A stretch of 9,723 bases of DNA from Legionella genomosp. 1 (GCA_945865355.1 CAMBDN010000083.1:1-9723); one strand, 5' to 3'; positions 1-6,598 are shown, counted from the stretch's first letter. Numbers and translations: made by a program. Notes: a model not told the origin generated them from the sequence alone.

Positions 1-99
1 TTGTACGCATCAAGGAATAAGTCAAATAAGAAGATTATAAATGGGGTGAAAATGCATACGATCTTTGAAAAAATGGCCCAAAACCCTGTCAACCCCTAA
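1..99 (+). CDS. Possible C-terminal tail of a gene entering from the left edge (partial)
   Basis: Reading frame 1 is open from the first base and ends at a TAA at 97-99, giving 32 residues rich in lysine and asparagine and ending in PVNP. No family is recognisable. A 32-codon open frame can occur by chance in AT-rich DNA, so this is only a candidate for the end of a gene that starts outside the window. An ATG follows the TAA immediately at 100-102, but its frame runs straight into the broken insertion sequence. No function can be assigned. Confidence 0.3.
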   Translation: MYASRNKSNKKIINGVKMHTIFEKMAQNPVNP

Positions 100-119
100 A
101 TGAAAAAAATTAAAAATAT

Positions 120-587
120 TTACTTGCACAGGCTTGCCGAAAGCTCACGGAGCTTATCGGTGATAATGACTCTCGGTAAATATAAAAGTCCCTTCAGTAA
201 TTTTCGGAAAAATCGCTTGGCAGCCTCTTTGTTCTTGCGGGATTGTAGCAGAATATCAAGCTCATAGCCTTCTTGATCAACCGCTCGCCATAACCAGTGC
301 TTCTTGCCTTTCATAACCAAGCACATTTCGTCCATATGCCATTTATCACCTCGACGTGGTGCACGTCTCTTTATTTCATTGGCATAAGTCTGTCCAAAGG
401 TTAAACTCCAGTCTCGTATCGTTTCATAGCTAACGGCAATGCCTCTCATCAGCAGTTGTTCTGATACATCACGAAGACTCAACGTGAAGCGATGGTACGA
501 CCAAACTACATAACCAATTAATACTTTGGGATGACGGTAACCAGGGTAATACTCACCAATAGATTTGTTTTTGTTGCGGTTCGCCAT
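120..587 (-). pseudogene. IS6-family DDE transposase, C-terminally truncated
   Basis: IS6-family transposases cut and join DNA ends through a DDE catalytic triad. The 155-residue product has an N-terminal part with the YYPGYRHP and IRDWSLTFGQ segments typical of the family, then the core: WHMDEM carries the first Asp (D86) and RVIITDKL the second (D144). Full family members are about 230 residues, and the third catalytic residue (Glu) plus the C-terminal arginine-rich segment are missing. After TDKL the resemblance stops within a few codons and a TAA follows. One extra base near 146 could explain part of this, since the alternative frame reads R-S-F where R-S-Y is usual, but that frame also ends soon. 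I chose the ATG at 585-587 because a GGAG lies 9 bases upstream; a TTG at 602 would add five residues. It is very likely inactive. Confidence 0.85.
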
Positions 588-657
588 GATGGACTCCACC
601 AAAATGGGTATGGATCATCTGTTCAGTTTAGTAAACATTACACAACTTGACGGTGCC
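123..657 (-). mobile_element. IS6-family insertion sequence remnant, broken at the transposase 3' end
   Basis: The element is recognised by its transposase (IS6/IS26-type DDE) and by a plausible terminal repeat. The right end, upstream of the transposase, appears to lie near 657; read on the minus strand it begins GGCACCGTCAAGTTGTG, with the GGC start common in IS6-family ends. I find no matching inverted copy in bases 1-130. The last third of the transposase is absent, so the left part has been deleted or replaced somewhere between about 100 and 146. The element should not be able to transpose by itself. Its left boundary is uncertain by some 20 bases. Confidence 0.7.
638..657. repeat. Probable surviving terminal inverted repeat of the IS6 element
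   Basis: Outward reading ends at GGTGCC (652-657); on the minus strand the element starts GGCACCGTCAAGTTGTGTAA, upstream of the transposase ATG. The position and the GGC start fit an IS6-family left repeat. There is no partner copy at the other side, so the end is inferred from one copy only. Confidence 0.45.
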
Positions 658-663
658 ATTTAA

Positions 664-954
664 TTGATAAGAGAGAAATTAACATCTGCCATTGGTAGAT
701 CTAGTGGAACCCAGCGCTTTTTTTCCCAAATTGTCGAGGAAATCGTAACAGCAACCAAAGCTAAACCAATAAATGAATCTGTCGATCCCCTAATAGGTGC
801 AGTCAATCCAGATTTAAACGCAACAATTAATAAGATACAAAAGAGTCAACCCTTTCTAACTGGAAGACCAATCAGGCGCGTTCTATTTCCAGATGAAGTA
901 AATTTTTGTGATAACGTTGAGTTTCCAAAGATGGGGCACATCAGCAAACCATGA
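664..954 (+). CDS. Hypothetical protein, probably a gene fragment next to the IS remnant
   Basis: This is a 96-residue open frame with no family I recognise. It has no signal peptide and no membrane segment, is mixed in charge, and contains FFSQIVEEIVTATKAK and RPIRRVLFPDEVNF. The only available start near the beginning is a TTG at 664, seven bases past the inferred IS end, directly after an in-frame TAA (661-663) and without a Shine-Dalgarno sequence. There is no internal ATG until the last few codons. These points suggest the 3' part of a larger gene cut off by the insertion rather than a complete gene. It converges with the minus-strand htpG and has no terminator of its own. Function is unknown. 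Confidence 0.35.
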   Translation: MIREKLTSAIGRSSGTQRFFSQIVEEIVTATKAKPINESVDPLIGAVNPDLNATINKIQKSQPFLTGRPIRRVLFPDEVNFCDNVEFPKMGHISKP

Positions 955-1004
955 ATTTAATGAATTGATACACTTAAGAAGCCAAGTGGGTTGAGAGGAT
1001 AATT

Positions 1005-1039
1005 AAAAAAAACCCGCAATCCACGAAGCGAATTACGGG
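1005..1039 (-). terminator. Rho-independent terminator of htpG
   Basis: Read on the minus strand, CCCGTAATTCG and TGGATTGCGGG form an 11-bp stem (with G-T wobbles) around a CTTCG loop, followed directly by TTTTTTT (1012 to 1006). It begins 32 bases after the htpG stop codon. On the plus strand the same hairpin has no T run, so it acts for htpG only. Confidence 0.85.
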
Positions 1040-1071
1040 CTAAGATAATTATAATCGTTTTTAACGACTGC

Positions 1072-2943
1072 TCAAGAAGCTATCAATAGTTGATTTACCC
1101 TGCTTACAAAATCAGCTGGATTGTCCAGTTGCCCACCCTCGGCTAAAACAGCTTGTTCAAATAACACAATGACCCACTGAGCAAAACGTGTATCATCGGT
1201 AATAGAATGCAGTCGTTTAATCAATGCATGCTCAGGATTGATTTCAAAGATGGGTTTGCTATCTGGTAATTTTTGGCCAGATGCTTGCAGAATCCGTTGC
1301 ATTTCTAGTCCCATATCTTGCTCGTCAGCCACGATACACGCAGGTGAATCAGTCAAGCGATTGGTAACATGGACATCTTTGACTCGATCAGCTAGAACAT
1401 CCTTGATCTGTTTCAGCATAGGCGCTAACGATTCCTCTTGCTCTTTAACTTCTTGTTTATCATCATCCAGATCTATTTTACCCTTACTGATCGATTGTAA
1501 TTTCTTGCCGTCAAACTCACTTAAATACCCTACTAGCCACTCATCAATTCGATCACTAAGCAATACGACTTCTATTCCCTTTTTCCTGAATATTTCAAGG
1601 TGCGGGCTATGTTTAGCTGCATTGTAGCTAGACGCTGTAATATAATATATCTTGTCTTGATCTTCCTTCATACGAGAAACGTAGTCATTCAGTGTCACTG
1701 TCTGCTTTTCATCACTGCTTATCGTTGTCGTAAACCGCAATAGTTTTGCGATTATTTCCTTGTTAGCAACATCCTCAACGGGCCCTTCTTTTAAAACCAA
1801 ACCAAACTCATCCCAGAATTTTTGATATGAATCACCCTCTTGGGTGCTCAGCTTCTCTAACATTGAAAGAACACGCTTGGTGCAAGCAGCACGAATACTT
1901 TCGACTTGCTTGTTGTCTTGTAGTATTTCGCGTGAAACATTTAATGGTAAATCACTCGCATCAACAATACCTTTTACAAATCGCAAATAGCGGGGCAAAA
2001 ATTGTACTGCATCATCCATGATAAACACACGTTTAACATATAACTTTAACCCGTGCTTAACTTCTTGTTGCCATAAATCAAATGACGCGTGTGCAGGAAT
2101 ATAGAGAAGGCTGATGTAATCGTGTTTTCCTTCAACGTGGTTATGCGACCAAGTAAGTGGATCTTGATAGTCATGTGAGATATGTTTATAAAGAGCTTTA
2201 TAATCTTCATCTGATATTTCAGACTTTTGCATGGTCCAGAGTGCGGTTGCTTTATTGACTGTTTCAAAATTAACATCTTTTTTCTTTTTATCATCAGTGT
2301 CTATTTCTTTCATTGCGATCGGCCAGCAAATATGATCCGAGTACTTGCTAATAATACTTCGTAAACGCCAATCACTAAGAAACTCATCCGCATCATCCTT
2401 CAAATGCAATATGACTTGTGTTCCTCGTAGTGATTTCTTTTCATTGCCGATAGTAAATTCACCCTCTCCTGCCGATTCCCAAACAATTCCTGCTTCTTCC
2501 TCCAAACCTGCGCGTCTGGATTTCACAACAACTTTGTCTGCAACAATAAATGCCGAATAAAATCCAACTCCAAACTGACCGATAAGTTGGGAATCTTTGG
2601 CATTTTCACCCGATAAATGACTGAGAAACTCTTTCGTTCCAGATTTAGCGATGGTTCCTAAATTTTCAACGGCCTCATCCCAACTTAAGCCTATACCATT
2701 ATCAGTGATAGTGACTGTTTTGAGCTTTTCATTAAACTCTATAGTGATACGCAGATCAGAATCACCTTCGTATAATGAGCTATTAGCAAGTGCAAGGAAT
2801 CTTAGCTTATCGAGAGCATCAGAGGCATTAGAAATCAGTTCACGCAAAAATATTTCTTTGTTACTGTACAGTGAATGAACGACTAAATGTAACATTTGTT
2901 TGACTTCTGTCTGAAAGCCCATGGTTTGTTGCTTGCTCGCCAT
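1072..2943 (-). CDS. htpG: Hsp90-family molecular chaperone HtpG
   Basis: Cytoplasmic ATP-dependent dimeric chaperone that remodels client proteins, often together with DnaK. The 623-residue length is practically that of E. coli HtpG (624). The N-terminal GHKL ATPase domain (about 1-215) shows ELISNASDALDKLR with E35 and N39, the DNGIGLS motif (D81), the lid segment GTIAKSGTKEF (about 96-106), IGQFGVGFYSAF (121-132) and GTQVILHL. The middle domain (about 230-490) contains RVFIMDD and the NVSREILQ motif with the conserved Arg. The C-terminal dimerisation domain follows and, as in bacteria, has no MEEVD tail. The start is an ATG with AGGAG 8 bases upstream (2952-2956). A sigma-32 promoter lies about 150 bases upstream, with a terminator-like hairpin between. 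No defects are seen. Confidence 0.98.
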   Translation of the reverse strand: MASKQQTMGFQTEVKQMLHLVVHSLYSNKEIFLRELISNASDALDKLRFLALANSSLYEGDSDLRITIEFNEKLKTVTITDNGIGLSWDEAVENLGTIAKSGTKEFLSHLSGENAKDSQLIGQFGVGFYSAFIVADKVVVKSRRAGLEEEAGIVWESAGEGEFTIGNEKKSLRGTQVILHLKDDADEFLSDWRLRSIISKYSDHICWPIAMKEIDTDDKKKKDVNFETVNKATALWTMQKSEISDEDYKALYKHISHDYQDPLTWSHNHVEGKHDYISLLYIPAHASFDLWQQEVKHGLKLYVKRVFIMDDAVQFLPRYLRFVKGIVDASDLPLNVSREILQDNKQVESIRAACTKRVLSMLEKLSTQEGDSYQKFWDEFGLVLKEGPVEDVANKEIIAKLLRFTTTISSDEKQTVTLNDYVSRMKEDQDKIYYITASSYNAAKHSPHLEIFRKKGIEVVLLSDRIDEWLVGYLSEFDGKKLQSISKGKIDLDDDKQEVKEQEESLAPMLKQIKDVLADRVKDVHVTNRLTDSPACIVADEQDMGLEMQRILQASGQKLPDSKPIFEINPEHALIKRLHSITDDTRFAQWVIVLFEQAVLAEGGQLDNPADFVSRVNQLLIAS

Positions 2944-2951
2944 TAAATAAT

Positions 2952-2956
2952 CTCCT
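2952..2956 (-). promoter_or_regulatory. Shine-Dalgarno of htpG
   Basis: AGGAG on the minus strand lies 8 bases before the ATG at 2943 and fixes the htpG start. Confidence 0.8.
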
Positions 2957-2993
2957 GTTATGCATAGGGTTAACTTAAAGATCAGTACCTCTC

Positions 2994-3048
2994 AATCACC
3001 CCGAAAAAAACGTCATCCTAAACAAGGCTGACGCAATCCGGAGTGATT
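2994..3048. repeat. 10-bp inverted repeat enclosing the terminator
   Basis: AATCACCCCG (2994-3003) pairs with CGGAGTGATT (3039-3048), ten pairs with a single mismatch that is a G-U wobble in the minus-strand RNA. The arms sit just outside the terminator hairpin and its T run, so the RNA could form one long composite helix once transcription passes the T run. Confidence 0.7.
3004..3033 (-). terminator. Terminator-like hairpin in the htpG leader, after the DUF4124 gene
   Basis: On the minus strand CGTCA-G-CCT / AGG-A-TGACG forms a stem of 5 + 3 bp with one G-A mismatch and a TGTTT loop, followed at once by seven T (3010 to 3004). It starts 78 bases after the DUF4124 stop codon and fits that gene's intrinsic terminator. 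It also lies downstream of the sigma-32 promoter, inside the htpG leader, so it may regulate htpG too. Confidence 0.75.
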
Positions 3049-3087
3049 AGAAGTGACTTAAATTTGGTAATTCTCACCAATGAAGTG

Positions 3088-3117
3088 TATATGAGGTCAA
3101 TGATAGAAATTTCAAGG
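3088..3117 (-). promoter_or_regulatory. Sigma-32 (RpoH) heat-shock promoter of htpG
   Basis: The minus strand reads CCTTGAAA (-35, core CTTGAA at 3111-3116), a 14-base spacer, then CCTCATAT (-10, core at 3091-3096). The E. coli sigma-32 consensus is CTTGAAA and CCCCATNT with 13-14 bases between the cores, so there is only one mismatch. The expected transcript start is near 3082, leaving a leader of about 139 nt before htpG. The TGA stop of the DUF4124 gene is part of the -35 box. Confidence 0.8.
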
Positions 3118-3657
3118 GTGCTTGTTACCCATTCCAACTCTAGGGGGCATCATATATATAGTGATCATTGCGCTTTTTGTCAGAATATTGCCTTGACTAT
3201 CCATAACTTGTGCCGTCAACGTATGTGAGCCACGAGTTACATCTTGTAAGGCAATAACGGTTGTTGCCTCAGGCTGTCCTACAAGTGAACCATCAAAGAT
3301 CATTTGCACGTTATCTCCAGGCATTAATTTTGGCTTAATGTCCAAGATAACCGAAATAGTTCCTTGAGTATTACGGATAGTTTCCTGATCACTTGGCTGG
3401 ACAATGCTGATGTTTTCGTAATGATAGGGGTTCTCCTCCGTGGGTTGTTGAGCCTGCCCATTAGAGGGGGACGTATTTTTTGTTTGAGGAGATGAGTATG
3501 TCTGCGCTGCTGGTAGTTTAATTTCTTCCGCTCCAGGTTGCGGTTTATCCGTAAAATGCACATTGCCACTGCTATCGGTCCATTTATAGATCAGTGTCGT
3601 TTGGGCAATAATACTTGTAGCAAGCAACATCCCTATAGCAAGACAATATTTTCTCAT
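3112..3657 (-). CDS. DUF4124-domain periplasmic protein
   Basis: A 181-residue exported protein of unknown function. Residues 1 to about 19 form a signal peptide (basic MRKY, hydrophobic core, AQT end). The DUF4124 signature follows as YKWTDSSGNVHFTDKP (24-39), a short beta domain common in gammaproteobacterial envelope proteins. A low-complexity linker rich in Ser, Gln, Pro and Asn spans about 50-80. The remaining part (about 82-170) alternates beta-strand-like segments (ISIVQPSDQETI, GTISVILDI, GSHTLTAQVMDSQGNIL) and looks like an Ig-like or carbohydrate-binding-type sandwich; that fold is inferred from pattern only. The start has AGAAGG 6 bases upstream (3664-3669). It lies 72 bases after glnA in the same direction and may be co-transcribed with it. 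Confidence 0.85.
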   Translation of the reverse strand: MRKYCLAIGMLLATSIIAQTTLIYKWTDSSGNVHFTDKPQPGAEEIKLPAAQTYSSPQTKNTSPSNGQAQQPTEENPYHYENISIVQPSDQETIRNTQGTISVILDIKPKLMPGDNVQMIFDGSLVGQPEATTVIALQDVTRGSHTLTAQVMDSQGNILTKSAMITIYMMPPRVGMGNKHP

Positions 3658-3683
3658 ATCTACCCTTCTCCCATTTTTTTAAA

Positions 3684-3712
3684 TTTGCGGGGCGTCATGT
3701 TGTGCGACGCCC
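3684..3712 (-). terminator. Weak terminator or attenuator hairpin between glnA and the DUF4124 gene
   Basis: On the minus strand GGGCGTC (3706-3712) and GACGCCC (3690-3696) form a perfect 7-bp GC-rich stem with a 9-base loop, starting 17 bases after the glnA stop. It is followed by CGCAAATTT rather than a good T run, so termination may be partial. It could instead protect the glnA mRNA 3' end. Confidence 0.45.
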
Positions 3713-3729
3713 GGGAATTTCCCTATTTA

Positions 3730-5139
3730 TTAATTGCTATAATACAGTTCAAATTCAATAGGATGAACCAAACTACGAACTTGAGCAATGTCCATCTCAC
3801 GTAACGTAATGTAGCTGTTTATAAAATCCTTACTGAAAACATCGCCTTGTAACAAAAACTCATGATCTTTCAGCAAACTTTCTACCGATTGTTCTAATGA
3901 ATTAGCAACTGTAGGCACATCTATTAATTCTTCTGGCGGTAAGTCATACAGATCTTTATCAATCGGCTGACCCGGATGAATTTTTTTCTGAATACCATCA
4001 ATCCCTGCCATCATCATGGCAGCAAAAGCAAGGTAGGGGTTCGCCGCAGGGTCAGGAAAGCGTACTTCAATCCGACGTGCTCGAGGATTACTGACATGAG
4101 GGATACGAATCGCCGCGGAACGATTGCGCGCGGAGTAAGCCAGTAATACCGGGGCTTCAAATCCAGGTACTAACCGTTTATAACTATTGGTTGTTGGGTT
4201 GGTAAATGCATTGAGTGCACGAGCGTGTTTAATAATACCGCCGATATAGTACAATGCCGTTTCTGATAACCCCGCATACTGATCTCCTGCGAATAAGTTC
4301 ACACCATCTTTTGCAAGGGACTGATGACAATGCATACCACTTCCATTATCACCAACCAACGGCTTGGGCATAAAAGTAGCGGTCTTCCCATAGTTATGCG
4401 CAACATTATGCACAACATATTTTAGAATTTGCATTTCATCTGCTTTTTTGGTCAAGCTATTATAGCGCGTGGCAACTTCGCATTGATTCGCAGTAGCAAC
4501 TTCATGATGGTGTGCTTCTACCACAATACCTAAGGACTCCAAGGTCAAACAAATAGCCGACCGAATATCTTGCGATGAATCAACCGGTGGAACTGGAAAA
4601 TATCCCCCTTTAATACAAGGACGATGCCCCGTATTACCACCCGCTAAAACTTTGCCAGAATTCCATTGCGCCTCTTCTGAATCAATTTTATAAAATGAGC
4701 CACTGATATTGGTATCCCAGCGCACATCATCAAAAATAAAGAATTCAGGCTCAGGACCAAAAAATACTTCATCAGCAATTCCAGTGGACTTTAGGTAGAC
4801 TTCAGCGCGTTGAGCAAGAGAACGTGGATCTCGCTCATAACCTAACATTGTTTGAGGATCTACAACATTACAACGAATAAACAAAGTATTATCTTGATAA
4901 AATGGATCAGGGAGAATAGAGCTAAAATCAGGAACTAAAGCCAAATCTGATTGATGAATTTTTTGCCAACCCTTGAAAGATGATCCATCAATCATTTTGC
5001 CATTTTCAATAAAATCATCATCTACAGCTGATACAGGAATGCTAATGTGTTGCTCCTTTCCGACTGTATCAGTAAATCGCAGATCAATAAATTTGGCATC
5101 ATGTTCTTTAATTGCAGCTAACACCGCGTTCTTACTCAT
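3730..5139 (-). CDS. glnA: Glutamine synthetase, type I (GS-I beta)
   Basis: Cytoplasmic dodecamer that makes glutamine from glutamate, ammonia and ATP, the main entry of ammonia into metabolism. The 469-residue protein matches the usual GS-I beta length. Visible motifs: DGSSFKGW (51-58), the metal- and glutamate-site segment GPEPEFFIFD (128-137), NGSGMHCHQS (265-274), NRSAAIRIP (339-347) and RRIEVRFPDPAANPYLA (355-371). The DLYDLPPEE motif carries Y398, equivalent to the adenylylated Tyr of E. coli GS (Tyr397 without the initiator Met), so control by GlnE is expected. I chose the ATG at 5139 because GGAG lies 6 bases upstream and the N-terminus then aligns with E. coli GlnA; an ATG at 5151 would add four residues. 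It is divergent from lspF. No clear sigma-54 promoter was found upstream. Confidence 0.97.
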   Translation of the reverse strand: MSKNAVLAAIKEHDAKFIDLRFTDTVGKEQHISIPVSAVDDDFIENGKMIDGSSFKGWQKIHQSDLALVPDFSSILPDPFYQDNTLFIRCNVVDPQTMLGYERDPRSLAQRAEVYLKSTGIADEVFFGPEPEFFIFDDVRWDTNISGSFYKIDSEEAQWNSGKVLAGGNTGHRPCIKGGYFPVPPVDSSQDIRSAICLTLESLGIVVEAHHHEVATANQCEVATRYNSLTKKADEMQILKYVVHNVAHNYGKTATFMPKPLVGDNGSGMHCHQSLAKDGVNLFAGDQYAGLSETALYYIGGIIKHARALNAFTNPTTNSYKRLVPGFEAPVLLAYSARNRSAAIRIPHVSNPRARRIEVRFPDPAANPYLAFAAMMMAGIDGIQKKIHPGQPIDKDLYDLPPEELIDVPTVANSLEQSVESLLKDHEFLLQGDVFSKDFINSYITLREMDIAQVRSLVHPIEFELYYSN

Positions 5140-5145
5140 TATTAT

Positions 5146-5149
5146 CTCC
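5146..5149 (-). promoter_or_regulatory. Shine-Dalgarno deciding the glnA start
   Basis: GGAG lies 6 bases before the ATG at 5139. It overlaps the alternative upstream ATG (5149-5151), which has no Shine-Dalgarno of its own, so the downstream start is preferred. Confidence 0.75.
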
Positions 5150-5199
5150 ATGTAAGGCTACTACGAATTCGGCAAATTTCGGCTATAGTTTATCTCAAT

Positions 5200-5228
5200 T
5201 TGCAACGATCCGTCTATTTTGCTAAATT
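5200..5228 (+). promoter_or_regulatory. Candidate sigma-70 promoter of lspF
   Basis: TTGCAA (5200-5205) and TAAATT (5223-5228) are separated by 17 bases, each matching 4 of 6 consensus positions. The leader to the lspF ATG would be about 94 nt. It is the best pair I found in the 189-bp divergent region, but a match this weak can arise by chance in AT-rich DNA. Confidence 0.3.
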
Positions 5229-5328
5229 CACTAACGACCGACCTCATAGGCGTTCTCACTCATTTTCGACGCTTGGGGGATATGGGCTTGCGGTGAATAG
5301 TCACACAACCTCTCAGAGACACCTTATT

Positions 5329-6528
5329 ATGGGCGCATACCACTACCAAGCTCTGAAGAAAACAGGTAATACGTGCAAAGGTGTTATCGAAGCAGATTCA
5401 GAACGACATGCTCGTCAGCTATTGCGCGATCAGGGCATGATCCCAACGCAAGTGAGCGCGCTAAAGAAAGCTTACTTGGCTAAAAATAAAGAAAAATTAT
5501 CAGCTCAGGATTTATCTTTATTTACGCGTCAACTGGCTACTTTATTGGCAGCAGGGATCCCTGTTGAAGAATCATTACGGGGGGTAAGCGAGCAAACTGA
5601 CAAAGATAAGATTCGTCGATTAATCATTGGCGTTCGTACAAAAGTAATGGAAGGCTATTCTCTAGCTCAAGCAATGGGAGAATATCCCTACGTATTTCCT
5701 GAACTTTATCGTGCTACTGTTGCTGCCGGTGAACAAACAGGTCGCTTAGATTTAGTCCTAGAAAAATTAGCCGATTATACTGAGAACCAACAAGAGATCC
5801 GACAAAAAATTCAACAAGCATTGATCTACCCCGCATTGATGGTTGTTGTTTCTACATCTATTATTTCTTTCTTATTAGCCTACGTTGTGCCCAAAATTAT
5901 TGAAGTCTTTACGAGTAGTGGTCAATCATTACCGCCAATGACCAGCGTTTTAATCGATATCAGTTCATTTATCAAATCGTATGGTATTTATACATTAATT
6001 TTTGTAGTTCTATCGCTCATTGCTTTTAAACGGAGTCTTTCTAATCTTCGCGTGCGCATGGCTTGGCATCGTACTATACTCAAATTGCCAATTGTCGCTT
6101 ATCTGGTAAGAACAATTAACGTTGCACGCTATATTCACACCTTCGGTATTCTATTTGCAGCAGGAGTGAATGTATTAGAAACAATGCAGGTCTCAGCGGG
6201 ACTGGTTAGCAATCTCGTAATGCGAAAGGCCTTTGATGTTGCAGCCGTGCGTGTTCGAGAGGGAACAGCTATTAGTCAAGCACTTAAAGAAAGCGGTTTT
6301 ATCGGGCCAATGGCGGCTCACCTCATTGGCAGTGGTGAAAAAAGTGGTCAACTATCAACAATGATGGAACGTGCTGCTAAGCATCTTGATAATGAGGTAC
6401 GGCATGTCATCGATACCGCTTTGACCCTATTAGAACCACTTGTCATTTTATTTATGGGTGCCGTGGTTCTTTTTATCGTATTGGCAACGTTACTACCTAT
6501 TTTTTCTATGGAGCAACTGGTTACGTAA
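5329..6528 (+). CDS. lspF: Type II secretion inner-membrane platform protein LspF (GspF)
   Basis: Polytopic inner-membrane protein at the centre of the type II secretion assembly platform; it links the ATPase GspE to pseudopilus growth. The 399 residues begin MGAYHYQAL, the conserved GspF N-terminus. The two cytoplasmic GspF (T2SSF) domains are visible as repeats: FTRQLATLLAAGIPVEESL with GEQTGRLDLVLEKLADYTE (about 65-152), and FGILFAAGVNVLETM with GEKSGQLSTMMERAA (about 272-350). Membrane segments lie near 168-190, 218-234 and 368-390. The frame stays open upstream to a TTG at 5200, but that 43-residue extension is unlike the family and I exclude it. The Shine-Dalgarno before 5329 is weak (AGAGA). 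It is 102 bases from lspG, same direction. Confidence 0.95.
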   Translation: MGAYHYQALKKTGNTCKGVIEADSERHARQLLRDQGMIPTQVSALKKAYLAKNKEKLSAQDLSLFTRQLATLLAAGIPVEESLRGVSEQTDKDKIRRLIIGVRTKVMEGYSLAQAMGEYPYVFPELYRATVAAGEQTGRLDLVLEKLADYTENQQEIRQKIQQALIYPALMVVVSTSIISFLLAYVVPKIIEVFTSSGQSLPPMTSVLIDISSFIKSYGIYTLIFVVLSLIAFKRSLSNLRVRMAWHRTILKLPIVAYLVRTINVARYIHTFGILFAAGVNVLETMQVSAGLVSNLVMRKAFDVAAVRVREGTAISQALKESGFIGPMAAHLIGSGEKSGQLSTMMERAAKHLDNEVRHVIDTALTLLEPLVILFMGAVVLFIVLATLLPIFSMEQLVT

Positions 6529-6550
6529 GTTAAGTAAAACCTCTCATTGC

Positions 6551-6576
6551 CTTCAGGACAACATTCTGTCTTGAAG
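6551..6576 (+). other. Stem-loop between lspF and lspG
   Basis: CTTCAGGACA (6551-6560) pairs with TGTCTTGAAG (6567-6576), ten pairs including one wobble, with a 6-base loop. No T run follows, so it is not a standard terminator. It may mark an RNA processing or stability site, or partial termination, between the platform gene and the pseudopilin genes. Confidence 0.6.
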
Positions 6577-6598
6577 TTACTAAGAAGTTACCGTTAAT

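Noticed and set aside
1013..1039. Bidirectional terminator serving the plus-strand ORF at 664-954
   Set aside because: The T run is present only on the minus-strand side of the hairpin.
2046..2294. Out-of-frame minus-strand reading frame inside htpG
   Set aside because: It lies entirely within a strongly supported gene, is lysine- and isoleucine-rich and has no family features; a frame shadow.
2944..2993. Second promoter just upstream of htpG (TTGAGA and CCCTATGC)
   Set aside because: The spacing is about 20 bases for a sigma-32 type and there is no -10 match at 17 bases for sigma-70, so neither model fits.
5140..5151. Four-residue longer GlnA from the ATG at 5149-5151
   Set aside because: The GGAG sits inside the extra codons and points to the ATG at 5139; the family N-terminus also begins there.
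5200..5328. 43-residue N-terminal extension of LspF from a TTG
   Set aside because: GspF proteins start at the M-x-x-Y-H-Y-Q-A motif, which lies at 5329. The extension has no family features and its TTG has no ribosome site; it overlaps the likely promoter region.
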